From DASQHY01 sp035602605 (GTDB taxonomy: Bacteria; Acidobacteriota; Terriglobia; Acidiferrales; UBA7541), in contig DATNLZ010000007.1 of assembly GCA_035602605.1 (NCBI GenBank), positions 10,117 through 74,116 of the forward strand: 64,000 bases of DNA. Reading direction: 5' to 3'. Made by a program: the position numbers and the translations under genes. Below, piece by piece: positions 20,387 through 29,061 of the stretch (the first letter of the stretch is position 1; every line of letters begins with the position of its first letter). The notes beneath the pieces were generated by a model. That model was not told the origin of the DNA, did not search any database, and worked only from the letters and a program-made list of their open reading frames with translations.

Positions 20387-21837
20387 GCGAAATCTCGCGC
20401 ATACACCTCCTTGGCATCGGCGGCTCCGCGATGGCCGCTGTTGCAGGGATGCTCAAAGAACGGGGTTACCGAGTGACCGGCTCGGATCGAGGGGTATACC
20501 CGCCCGCCTCCACGTTGCTATCGAGCTTGGGAATCTCCTGGAATGCGACATTTGACCAACAGAATCTAAAGCCGCGCCCCGATTTAGTTGTGATCGGTAA
20601 CGTTATCGCCCGCGGAAATCCCGAGCTCGAATATGTCTTGAACGAGAAAATACCGTACCGTTCGATGGCCCAGGTTCTCGAGGAATTCTTTCTTCCCGGT
20701 CACGAATCCCTGGTAGTGACCGGTACTCACGGCAAGACCACAACTACGGCGATGCTGGCGTGGATTTTCCAAGTGGCTGGAAGGCGCCCCAATTTTCTTG
20801 TTGGTGGAGTAGCTGAAAATTTTGGCAAGAGCTACGGTCTGGGCGGCGGAGAAGAGTTTATTCTGGAAGGGGATGAATACGAGACAGCGTTTTTCGATCG
20901 CGCTCCCAAATTTTTTCATTATCATCCCGACAATTTAATCATCACGTCGCTGGAATTCGACCATGCTGATATTTACGCCGATTTAGCCGCAATAGAGCTG
21001 CAATTTCGGCGGCTTGTGAATCTCGTTCCGCAGCGTGGGCGGATCGTAGTCTGGGGCGACAAGGAGGCTTCGGGTCCATCGATTGCCGAGGCGACTCGGC
21101 GGGCACTGTGCCCGGTGGAAACTTATGGCTTCGGCCCTCAGAATGATTGGATTGCGGGGGATGTGAGCATCGTGGATGAGGCGACCGAATTTCGTATCGC
21201 GCACCGCGGTGTCGAAATTGGCAGAGTGAGAATGACCGCATCCGGGCGGCATAACGTGCTCAATGCGCTCGGCGCAGCGGCAATTGCGTACGGTCGCGGG
21301 ATCGCCCGTGAAGCAATTGAGCAAGCACTTACTACTTTCCGCAATGTTCGCCGCAGGATGGACATAAAAGGCCAGGCGCGGGACGTGCTTATTGTGGACG
21401 ACTTCGCGCATCATCCTACGGCCATCCGCGCGACACTTGAAGCCGCGCGCGCGCGCTGGCCGGGTCGCCGGCTCTGGGCGGCGTTTGAGCCGCGATCGAA
21501 TTCCATGCGCCGAAAAGTTTTTGAAGCCTCGTTGCCGGAGGCCCTCTCCGTTGCCGATGCTGTCGTGCTGGGCCCAGTGCATCGGGCTCAAGAGCTTGAT
21601 GATGAGGAACGTTTCTCACCGAAGTCGGTAGCTAGCGCGATTCGCGCCAACGGAAGAATTGCAAACGCATTGTCATCCGCGGATGAAATCACCGATTATA
21701 TTTCTGGACAGTGTCGCGAAGGCGACGTGGTGATAGTAATGTCTAACGGAAGCTTTGACGGGCTCTGTGACAAACTTCTTGAGAGGCTCCGGGCACCGGT
21801 TCCTGCCGGGCGCGGTGGCTTGAAGGAAGGAACGTAG
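20383..21837 (+). CDS. mpl: UDP-N-acetylmuramate:L-Ala-gamma-D-Glu-meso-DAP ligase
   Basis: This 484-aa Mur ligase begins IHLLGIGGSAMAAVAGML, typical of the MurC/Mpl subgroup. The ATP-binding P-loop is GTHGKTTT at residues 114-121, and DDFAHHPTAIRATLEA in the C-terminal domain is the Mpl/MurC pattern. It ligates recovered murein tripeptide to UDP-MurNAc. The 4-bp overlap with the upstream LD-carboxypeptidase places both recycling steps in one coupled unit. MurC is the alternative, but the absence of other mur genes and this neighbour favour Mpl. Confidence 0.9.
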   Translation: MSEISRIHLLGIGGSAMAAVAGMLKERGYRVTGSDRGVYPPASTLLSSLGISWNATFDQQNLKPRPDLVVIGNVIARGNPELEYVLNEKIPYRSMAQVLEEFFLPGHESLVVTGTHGKTTTTAMLAWIFQVAGRRPNFLVGGVAENFGKSYGLGGGEEFILEGDEYETAFFDRAPKFFHYHPDNLIITSLEFDHADIYADLAAIELQFRRLVNLVPQRGRIVVWGDKEASGPSIAEATRRALCPVETYGFGPQNDWIAGDVSIVDEATEFRIAHRGVEIGRVRMTASGRHNVLNALGAAAIAYGRGIAREAIEQALTTFRNVRRRMDIKGQARDVLIVDDFAHHPTAIRATLEAARARWPGRRLWAAFEPRSNSMRRKVFEASLPEALSVADAVVLGPVHRAQELDDEERFSPKSVASAIRANGRIANALSSADEITDYISGQCREGDVVIVMSNGSFDGLCDKLLERLRAPVPAGRGGLKEGT

Positions 21838-21839
21838 CG

Positions 21840-23651
21840 TTGGCGCCAGCCGATCATTCAATGCGCTTCGTGCGCCGAGTTTTAACGAGCGTCCTTCAGA
21901 TTGTTTTTCTCCTAGCCGGGTTCGGTTTCGCAACGACCGCAAGCGCGACCGTCCAATATACGGTCTCCCTCGCTAAGCCTGAACAGCATTTCTTCCATGT
22001 CACCATGAGAATTGCGCCTGCCCATAAAAAAGTTATCGTTCAGCTACCCGCATGGAACGCGCTTTACCAGATCCGAGATTTTGCCCATCGCGTTGCGGGT
22101 CTACAGGCACAAAACCAAGCGGGCCATGCTCTGACAATCAGTAAACTTGACAAGCAAACGTGGCTCGTCATGGGTGATGGCGCCCTCGAGATTAAGTACG
22201 ACATCTATTGGGATGATCCTGGCCCGTTCAATTCGCAACTAAACGCGGCACACGCGTTTCTAAACCTCGGGGAGGTCTTGCTGTACATCCCTGACCGGCG
22301 CAAGGAACGCGCAGAGGTGCAACTGCTAGAAATACCAGAGCAGTGGTCGGTCGCCACATCTTTGAAAAAGGAGTTGCGACAGCAGGAGACTCTCTATATC
22401 GCCTCCGGTTACGACGAGTTGGTCGACGCCCCAATTGAAATCAGCCATTTTCAAACGATCACAATACGTGAGCGAGAACCGCGTATTATCGCAGTGATTC
22501 ATGGCGATAGCTGGAAACCTGCGCAAATCATCGAGCCGCTTCAAAAAATCTGCACCTATGAAATGCATTTGATGGGTGGCGCGCCATTTGACGAATATAC
22601 CTTCATTTACCATATTGGGACTGCGGCCGGCGGCGGTGGAATGGAACATGCCGATTCGACCGCAATCTCGCTGGCGTCCGCCCAGACCCTGCCCGGAATT
22701 TCGGCGCATGAATTTTTCCATCTTTGGAATGTAAAGCGGATACGCCCACAGTCACTGGAACCTGTCGACTATACGCAAGAGATGTGGACGCGCTCGCTCT
22801 GGTTCGCCGAAGGTGTCACGAGCACATACGCGGCATACACCCTGCTGCGGACCGGCATCTGGACCAAGGAGGTCTTCTACGGCGAGCTTGGCGGCCAGAT
22901 CACCGAACTCGAGCTACGGCCGGCAAGCCACTGGAAAAGCGTGGAAGAAGCTAGCCTAGACGCGTGGCTCGAGAAATATCCGCTTTATGACCTGCCCGCT
23001 TTAAGCATCTCGTATTACAACAAAGGGCAGATTTTGGGTGTCCTGTTGGATATTTTAATTCGAGACGCAACAAACAATCGCAAGAGCCTGGACGATATGA
23101 TGCGCGCACTCAATGAGGAATTTGCACGGAACGGCAAATTCTACAAGGACGTTGACTTGCGCCTGATCGCTGAAAAGATGTCCGGGCGAAGGCTCGAGGA
23201 ATGGTTTGCGCGATACGTTTCGGGCAGCGACGAATTCCCCTATCAAGATATTTTTGCGCGTGCCGGATTAACGGTCAATACCGCGCAGCACGAAGTGGCC
23301 ACCTTCGGATTCTGGCCAAAGCGCTCCGCCAGCGATGGTTTTACGGTATCTGCGCTCGATCCGGAGGAGCCGGCAGCGCGCGCCGGGTTACGCGAGGGCG
23401 ACGTTTTGATTGCTCTTAATGGCGCTCCGTTTCCGACGCGCGGTGAGCGCTGGCTGCGGGAACACGCCGCCAGGGAGACCGTAAAAGTGCGTTTCCGCCG
23501 GGGGACAGAGGAAAAGGAGGTAACGTTCGCGCTGGCCGGGCACATCCAACGCACCGATCAGATTGAAGAGCTCCCTCATCCGACCGCGAAACAGCTCAGC
23601 ATACGCCAAGGCATCCTACGCGGTATTACCGAAGATTCTGCGTGGCAATAG
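21840..23651 (+). CDS. M61 glycyl-aminopeptidase family protein with PDZ domain
   Basis: This 603-aa secreted or periplasmic zinc peptidase has a signal peptide (RRVLTSVLQIVFLLAGFGFA) and a beta-rich N-terminal domain. HEFFH is at residues 290-294 with third ligand Glu324 in WFAEGVTS. A C-terminal PDZ domain (about residues 490-580, with GLREGDVLIALNGAP) follows. TTG 21840 has a GAAGGAAGG ribosome binding site; ATG 21861, which begins the signal peptide proper, is the alternative. It starts 2 bp after mpl and may be translationally coupled to it. Confidence 0.88.
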   Translation: MAPADHSMRFVRRVLTSVLQIVFLLAGFGFATTASATVQYTVSLAKPEQHFFHVTMRIAPAHKKVIVQLPAWNALYQIRDFAHRVAGLQAQNQAGHALTISKLDKQTWLVMGDGALEIKYDIYWDDPGPFNSQLNAAHAFLNLGEVLLYIPDRRKERAEVQLLEIPEQWSVATSLKKELRQQETLYIASGYDELVDAPIEISHFQTITIREREPRIIAVIHGDSWKPAQIIEPLQKICTYEMHLMGGAPFDEYTFIYHIGTAAGGGGMEHADSTAISLASAQTLPGISAHEFFHLWNVKRIRPQSLEPVDYTQEMWTRSLWFAEGVTSTYAAYTLLRTGIWTKEVFYGELGGQITELELRPASHWKSVEEASLDAWLEKYPLYDLPALSISYYNKGQILGVLLDILIRDATNNRKSLDDMMRALNEEFARNGKFYKDVDLRLIAEKMSGRRLEEWFARYVSGSDEFPYQDIFARAGLTVNTAQHEVATFGFWPKRSASDGFTVSALDPEEPAARAGLREGDVLIALNGAPFPTRGERWLREHAARETVKVRFRRGTEEKEVTFALAGHIQRTDQIEELPHPTAKQLSIRQGILRGITEDSAWQ

Positions 23652-23717
23652 GATTCGTGCCGCGAGCGGTTGATTGGTTAAAGCGCAAAGGAATCAAAAC
23701 ACTCAAAACGCGACATT

Positions 23718-24455
23718 ATGATTCGCACATTCCTCGCCGCATGCTTTTTGAGCGGATACACGCTTATCCTTGGTCCCCCGCTCATCCTGCACGCCTTGCT
23801 GACTAAAAGGGCAGACGTGCTGTATCGCATGGGTGTTGGCGGTGTGGTGTTCGTCGTGAAGGCGCTGGGAGCTCGCATCCGCGTGGAAGGGCTAGAAAAT
23901 ATTCCGCGTCGTGCTTGCCTATTTGTTGCCAACCACACCAGCACGGTTGATGCGCCGGCAATCGTCGGCGCCATTCCGCGCCAAATTGCAATCTTGGCCA
24001 AGCAGTCGCTATTCAAGATTCCGATCGTTGGCCAGGCTTTTCTGCTGGCCCGTTTTGTGCCGGTGGACCGCTCAAATCGTGACGCTGCCGTTGCCAGTGT
24101 CGAAAAAGCAATCGCGCACTTGCGAGCGGGAACATCTTTCCTGATTTATCCCGAGGGCACACGTAGCACCGATGGTCGGTTGCAGGAATTCAAGAAGGGC
24201 GCGTTTGTGATGGCCATAAAGGCACAAGTACCCATCGTGCCGGTAGCATGTGCCGGGGCCCACAAGGTTATGCGCAAAAGAGAACTGAAGTTTTATCCTG
24301 GCGAGATCGTCGTGCGATTCTGTCCCGCGATTGAGTCCTCTTCTTATTCGCTAGGGCAGCGCGATGCCCTGAGCACCGACGTTCACGCTTCGCTGGCCGC
24401 CGGGCTCCCGCCCGATCAGCGCCCGCTGGAGGCCGCCGCTACAGGCACGCATTAG
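23718..24455 (+). CDS. plsC: 1-acyl-sn-glycerol-3-phosphate acyltransferase
   Basis: This 245-aa membrane-associated acyltransferase makes phosphatidic acid from lysophosphatidic acid. The catalytic H-x4-D motif is H73-TSTV-D78, and the glycerophosphate-binding motif YPEGTRS follows at about residues 144-150. An N-terminal hydrophobic segment (about residues 5-30) anchors it. It ends the plus-strand run and faces lpxD on the opposite strand across 225 bp. Confidence 0.9.
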   Translation: MIRTFLAACFLSGYTLILGPPLILHALLTKRADVLYRMGVGGVVFVVKALGARIRVEGLENIPRRACLFVANHTSTVDAPAIVGAIPRQIAILAKQSLFKIPIVGQAFLLARFVPVDRSNRDAAVASVEKAIAHLRAGTSFLIYPEGTRSTDGRLQEFKKGAFVMAIKAQVPIVPVACAGAHKVMRKRELKFYPGEIVVRFCPAIESSSYSLGQRDALSTDVHASLAAGLPPDQRPLEAAATGTH

Positions 24456-24582
24456 GCTATGCAAGCCCTCTGCTGCAAAACATTAGAGCTTCATGTTCAC
24501 CTCCGCGTCCAGGCTCATGCTTGCTCGTCATGCGACTTGTTTCAGTGGCTTTGCAGCATCAGATCTTGGGGGCGTGACGCTA

Positions 24583-24634
24583 AGACTCCCGTTTTGGGAA
24601 TCGCCCCAGATGGCCGACCCACACCCGGGAGTCT
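24583..24634. repeat. inverted repeat in the plsC/lpxD convergent gap
   Basis: AGACTCCCG at 24583-24591 is repeated inverted as CGGGAGTCT at 24626-24634 (9 bp perfect, 34-nt loop). A second small hairpin (GAAGGC/GCCTTC, 24650-24668) lies closer to lpxD. Neither is followed by a T-run, so they are not convincing intrinsic terminators. The 225-bp gap holds no credible gene; an 81-codon plus frame there has no ribosome binding site or recognisable protein. Confidence 0.4.
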
Positions 24635-24680
24635 CCGTTTCCCCGAGCTGAAGGCACCCTGCGCCTTCGAGGCTAGGCGA

Positions 24681-25727
24681 TCATGCGTGGAGTTTTTCTT
24701 TTAGGTGGGCGATTTCTGCTTCGAGTTGGCGGACGGTTTTTTGTAGTTCCGGCAGCCGATTCAGCGCCGCCGTGTTTTTGAGCCATTGTTTATTTTCAAT
24801 TGCAGGATACCCGGAATACAGCGCTTTCGGCGGAACATCATTTGGAACGCCGGCCTGCGCGGTCAACACCGCACCATCTCCGATCGTAAGATGGCCTGCT
24901 GCACCGACCTGGCCTGCCAGAATGCATCCCTTTCCGACCGTTGTTGACCCCGCGAGGCCCACTTGGCCGCAGAGCAGTGTATCCTCACCTACGTTACCGG
25001 CGTGTCCTACCAGAACCAGATCGTCGATCTTGGTGCCGCGATGAATGCGCGTTTCGCCGATTGTGGCGCGGTCCACGCATGAATTAGCTTGAACTTCGAC
25101 GTCATCTTCCAATACCGCTGGTCCTGACTGCCGCATCTTGTACCACTGGCCTCCATGTCGCCTAGCGAACCCGAAGCCGTCACCCCCGATCACCACCCCG
25201 TTTTGCAGGATCACCCGGTCGCCGATCTTGCAGCCTTCACGCACAACCGCGTGCGCATGGGCAAAAAAATCGTCTCCGATGCTCACATCACTGTAAATGG
25301 TGACAGAGCTATGCAGAACCACATTTCGCCCGATCTGGACGTTCTGATCCACGAAACAATACGGGCCAACATGCGCTCCGACTCCGATCACTGCGCCAGG
25401 TGCGATGATCGCGGTGGGATGGATTCCCGGAGCATAGTTGGGCGGAGAATAAAATAATTCAATCGCGTGGGCAAAAGCCAGATAAGGGTTCGCCGAGCGA
25501 AGAGCCGGCAAGGCAGGCAGTCCGGCAGAACGGCGGATGACGATGCCTTCCTCGATCAGGATGGCAGAGGCGCGAGTATTCTCGAGCATCGCGCGATAAC
25601 GCGGATTCGCAAGAAACGTAAGCTGACCGACCTGCGCATTCTCGATGCCCGCGACGCCGGTGATCTCGATCTCTCCATCGCCTTCCAAGCGGCAATGCAA
25701 GCGCTGCGCAATCTCTCCGAGTTTCAT
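24681..25727 (-). CDS. lpxD: UDP-3-O-(3-hydroxyacyl)glucosamine N-acyltransferase
   Basis: This 348-aa enzyme adds the second (N-linked) acyl chain in lipid A synthesis, indicating an outer membrane with lipopolysaccharide-type lipid. It has the LpxD N-terminal uridine-binding domain, a left-handed beta helix of hexapeptide repeats (about residues 100-310), the catalytic-position His242 in VGHAGNV, GGDGFGFA, and a C-terminal coiled helix (QLEAEIAHLKEKL). The start MKLGEIAQ at 25727 has an upstream AGGAAG; the frame extends 11 codons further but without conservation. Confidence 0.92.
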   Translation of the reverse strand: MKLGEIAQRLHCRLEGDGEIEITGVAGIENAQVGQLTFLANPRYRAMLENTRASAILIEEGIVIRRSAGLPALPALRSANPYLAFAHAIELFYSPPNYAPGIHPTAIIAPGAVIGVGAHVGPYCFVDQNVQIGRNVVLHSSVTIYSDVSIGDDFFAHAHAVVREGCKIGDRVILQNGVVIGGDGFGFARRHGGQWYKMRQSGPAVLEDDVEVQANSCVDRATIGETRIHRGTKIDDLVLVGHAGNVGEDTLLCGQVGLAGSTTVGKGCILAGQVGAAGHLTIGDGAVLTAQAGVPNDVPPKALYSGYPAIENKQWLKNTAALNRLPELQKTVRQLEAEIAHLKEKLHA

Positions 25728-25835
25728 GGTTTCTTCCTTCCTGCGCGTGAGCCGATACAAAAATTACGTTAAGGAGTGAGTTTCGCACAGAGTAAACGGG
25801 GAAGTACAGGCTCTGGCCTGGAGAACCGTAAGGGA

Positions 25836-26327
25836 CTATTCGGTAAAGAGTTTAATTTGCCCGGGTAGCACAGCTGCTGCCGGTTTGCGTCGAGCGATGC
25901 CCACCACGCCCAGAACAGTCATTTCGACTAGCGCAGTTCGCGGAACGAAAATGCGTACCGTCGAGGAGTTTAAATCTGGTGGGGTGATTTGAACACCACG
26001 GTCAAGCAGGGTAAGCAAGTCGTTGGGAACGACACCCTCGATAACGTCGCCGTCTGTGTAGCGGAGGCGCACCCACAGACCATCGAGCTTTGGGCGGCTG
26101 AGGAACGCTTTGCGTTCAGGCTCAAACTGGTCGCTAAATTCCCGCACAAAATAGATGCCCCGGACCCTGTCGAGAGCAATCGATTCGTGCTCGCCCTCGA
26201 CGGTTAGAAGATCGATGTGTAGGGTTGAACCGAGTGATGCAGGGTTCAGATAGCCGCGAAGCGAGCCGCGGTCGGAAAGCGAAACCACAACTTTCTTGTG
26301 AGTAGACGCTGGGGCGCGAGCTTTCAC
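25836..26327 (-). CDS. small protein of two tandem beta-rich repeats, unknown function
   Basis: No family function is recognised. The 163-aa sequence looks internally duplicated. VVVSLSDRGSLRGYLNP...LDRVRGIYFVREF (about residues 13-63) and LWVRLRYTDGDVIEGVVPND...VPRTALVEMTVLG (about 84-141) share a V-x-V/L-x-x-D/G-G-x-x-x-G pattern ending in a short V-x-x-A/V strand, as in small Sm/PilZ-like barrels. GTG at 26327 is the start. It is on the lpxD strand, about 110 bp before that gene, and diverges from murJ. A ligand- or RNA-binding role is only a guess. Confidence 0.65.
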   Translation of the reverse strand: MKARAPASTHKKVVVSLSDRGSLRGYLNPASLGSTLHIDLLTVEGEHESIALDRVRGIYFVREFSDQFEPERKAFLSRPKLDGLWVRLRYTDGDVIEGVVPNDLLTLLDRGVQITPPDLNSSTVRIFVPRTALVEMTVLGVVGIARRKPAAAVLPGQIKLFTE

Positions 26328-26475
26328 AGAGGTTCAAGCCAAGCTGGAGACCAGACCGCCCGGGAATGAATTCAGAGGAGCGGAGTTGCTATTAACCAAG
26401 GCATATGTTATGTTAAGCGGCCCATTGTTGTCAAGTGGTTATTTTTCTATGGTTTAGGCCGGGGGCCGCCGACGC

Positions 26476-28083
26476 TTGACCGAGAAGAAGCAGATCCTCA
26501 AGTCCGCTTCGATCATCACTATCGTCACGATTTTTAGCCGGATACTCGGCTATTTTCGTGACCAGCGCCTTACCGAGCTGCTAGGCACGAGTCTGGCCGG
26601 TGACTCGTTCGTCCTCGCCTATCGCATTCCAAACCTTATGCGCCGTCTGGTGGGCGAAGGCTCCATGACGGCCTCGTTTATCCCTGTTTTCACCGGCTAC
26701 ATGGCCGAAAAACCTCGGGAGGAGGTATGGGATTTCGCAAATCGCCTTTTCTGGACCCTCGCGGTCGTCCTGGCCGTTCTAACGGTTATGGGCATGATGT
26801 TCTCGCCATCCTTGATTCAGATGTTCACGGCAGGAGGTAAGGGCGACCTACATTGGGAAGAGGCCATTTATCTGAATCGCATCATATTTCCGTACATTTT
26901 TTTTATTGGTCTGGCCGCGCTGGCCATGGCCATTCTGAACTGCTTCCATGTGTTCGGGCTTCCAGCGGCGACACCGATTCTGTTAAACGTTGCCATTATT
27001 GTGTTCTCTTATAGCTTTGCTTGGCGGCACTTTAGGGACCCGGCTATCTCGCTAGCTGTTGGCGTTCTGGTGGGTGGTACCCTGCAGTTTTTGGTTCAAG
27101 TGCCTGTGCTTGTACAACACGGGATGCGTTTCAAGTTCGGATTTTCTTTCTCGCACCCCGGGATTCGAGCCGTTGGACGTTTGATGTTACCCGGCTTTTT
27201 CGGAATCGGAATTTCACAAGTTAATTTCTTTGTTGACACTTTTTTCGCTACCGCCAGAAGAATGCCCCAAGGCAGCGTCATCGCTCTGTACATCGCCGAC
27301 AGGGTGATGGAGTTAGTGCTGGGAGGTTATGCGATTGCTGTCGCCACGGCTATCTTGCCGATGATGTCCCATCAGGCGGCCGCGCGCGACTTCGAGGGAC
27401 TAAAGAAGACTTTTGCGTTTTCATTGCGTATCGTATCCTTCATCACGATTCCCGCAGCCGTAGGGCTCATGATCTTTCGCGAGCCAATCATCCGCGTTCT
27501 ATTCCAGCATGGACATTTCCTGAAAGAATCAACCAGGCTCACAGCGCGGGCATTGCTTTACTACGCAGCAGGTCTGCCGGCATTCGCGGCCATCAAACTC
27601 ATTGTGCCGGCTTTTTATTCCACTCAGGATACTAAGACTCCGGTTCGCGTGGCAGCTTTCACCTTGGTCATCAACATTGCGCTAAACACCTTGTTCCTCG
27701 TGGTATTCTTCAGAACTTTTCAAAACGGCGGGCCCGCGGCTGCTACCTCATTGGCCGGATACTTTAATTTTCTGGTCCTCATGGCTATATTTCGATGGCG
27801 GTTCGGACGGCTAGGCACGATGGAAATTCTCGCTTCTTTTTTGAAAATTTGTGCATGCACAGGGATAATGGGCGTAGCCTGTTGGCTGGCGCTGTATTAT
27901 TCCCATTTTATGGACCAGCCCCGCTTTTCTCTGCAGCTGCTACTCTTTATAGCATTAATTCTCGGGGCCACTCTCATTTACCTGTTGCTGACCTGGGTTT
28001 TTCGTTGTCCAGAAATAGAAGAGGTCTACGGTATAGCGGTGCGGCGTGAGCGCAGCCCAGTCGTTCCCGGCATTACGGAGTGA
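26476..28083 (+). CDS. murJ: lipid II flippase MurJ
   Basis: This 535-aa polytopic membrane protein of the MOP/MVF family moves lipid II across the inner membrane. The N-terminal ILKSASIITIVTIFSRILGYFRDQ and RIPNLMRRLVGEGSMTASFIPVF motifs are diagnostic, and about 14 hydrophobic helices follow. The start is TTG 26476; no ATG or GTG fits the conserved N-terminus, and no good ribosome binding site is seen. xerD follows after 3 bp. Confidence 0.93.
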   Translation: MTEKKQILKSASIITIVTIFSRILGYFRDQRLTELLGTSLAGDSFVLAYRIPNLMRRLVGEGSMTASFIPVFTGYMAEKPREEVWDFANRLFWTLAVVLAVLTVMGMMFSPSLIQMFTAGGKGDLHWEEAIYLNRIIFPYIFFIGLAALAMAILNCFHVFGLPAATPILLNVAIIVFSYSFAWRHFRDPAISLAVGVLVGGTLQFLVQVPVLVQHGMRFKFGFSFSHPGIRAVGRLMLPGFFGIGISQVNFFVDTFFATARRMPQGSVIALYIADRVMELVLGGYAIAVATAILPMMSHQAAARDFEGLKKTFAFSLRIVSFITIPAAVGLMIFREPIIRVLFQHGHFLKESTRLTARALLYYAAGLPAFAAIKLIVPAFYSTQDTKTPVRVAAFTLVINIALNTLFLVVFFRTFQNGGPAAATSLAGYFNFLVLMAIFRWRFGRLGTMEILASFLKICACTGIMGVACWLALYYSHFMDQPRFSLQLLLFIALILGATLIYLLLTWVFRCPEIEEVYGIAVRRERSPVVPGITE

Positions 28084-28086
28084 ACC

Positions 28087-28983
28087 TTGGAAAGCACCAT
28101 AGCGGCATTTTTAAATTTCATAATTGTTGAAAAGGGGCTCTCGCCCAATACGTTCCAGGGTTACCGTCGGGACTTGATGAAACTAGCCGCCTATGCGAAA
28201 AAGAACAAACTAGAACTCAAAACTATTACCCGCGATGACTTAGTGGGATTCCTTGCCAGCTTGTACCAGCGTAAACTTGACAGCCGCTCGATTGCACGGC
28301 ACCTTGTTACGCTGCGAAACTTTTTTCGTTTCGCCCAGCGCGAAGAATTGATTGTCGAGGATCCCTCAATAAACCTGGAATCACCGAAGATACGGCAATC
28401 TTTGCCAGGTTATCTGAGAATGGACGAAATTGATCGTCTGCTCACTTTACCCGATCTCCGTACGCCGCTCGGTATACGTGACCGAGGAATATTAGAGGTT
28501 CTTTACTCCACCGGACTGCGAGTCACTGAGTTGACAAGCTTGCGCGTTAACGACCTGGAGATGAAAATGGGCTGCCTGCGCTGCATTGGCAAGGGCGACA
28601 AGGCCCGCCTGGTGCCCGTCGGTAAGAAGGCCCTTGCGGCTGTCGAAAGCTATCTCCTTGACGCACGGCCCGCGTTATTGCAACGAGGGCGCGTAGGTCC
28701 CACGATTCCTTTCCTGTTTATAAACTCACGCGGGGGAAAACTGAGCCGTGTTGGCGTATGGAAGATTCTTTCAGCTTATGGTCGGCGGGCCGGCCTTCGT
28801 AAGCCGCTCACTCCGCACAAGCTGCGTCACAGTTTCGCTACGCATTTACTTGAACGCGGCGCGGACTTGCGTTCAGTCCAGTTAATGCTGGGCCACGCCG
28901 ATATCTCCACTACGCAGATTTACACGCATGTTATTGAAGAACGCTTGAAGGAAGTTTACCGAGCGCACCATCCGCGCGCGTAA
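28087..28983 (+). CDS. xerD: site-specific tyrosine recombinase XerD
   Basis: This 298-aa chromosome dimer-resolution recombinase has an N-terminal SAM-like core-binding domain (residues 1-90) and a catalytic domain with R145, H244-x-x-R247, H270 and nucleophile Y279, the same spacing as canonical XerD. The start is TTG 28087, preceded by GGAG (28077-28080) that lies over the murJ stop, so it is translated with murJ. The context (murJ, cca, dnaE) is chromosomal housekeeping, not an integrating element. Confidence 0.92.
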   Translation: MESTIAAFLNFIIVEKGLSPNTFQGYRRDLMKLAAYAKKNKLELKTITRDDLVGFLASLYQRKLDSRSIARHLVTLRNFFRFAQREELIVEDPSINLESPKIRQSLPGYLRMDEIDRLLTLPDLRTPLGIRDRGILEVLYSTGLRVTELTSLRVNDLEMKMGCLRCIGKGDKARLVPVGKKALAAVESYLLDARPALLQRGRVGPTIPFLFINSRGGKLSRVGVWKILSAYGRRAGLRKPLTPHKLRHSFATHLLERGADLRSVQLMLGHADISTTQIYTHVIEERLKEVYRAHHPRA

Positions 28984-29061
28984 GGCCAATGCCGGTGCGC
29001 CTAGGAGAGCCGTTAGGGTCCGCAGCAATGCTGCTTGGTAAAGGTAAAAACGAGGAGCGCT

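Noticed and set aside
24459..24704. 81-aa plus-strand frame in the plsC/lpxD gap
   Set aside because: No ribosome site, runs into antisense lpxD, and the region is better explained by inverted repeats.
28087..28983. XerD as an integrase marking a mobile island
   Set aside because: Catalytic spacing matches chromosomal XerD exactly, and murJ, cca, dnaE and accA around it are core genes.
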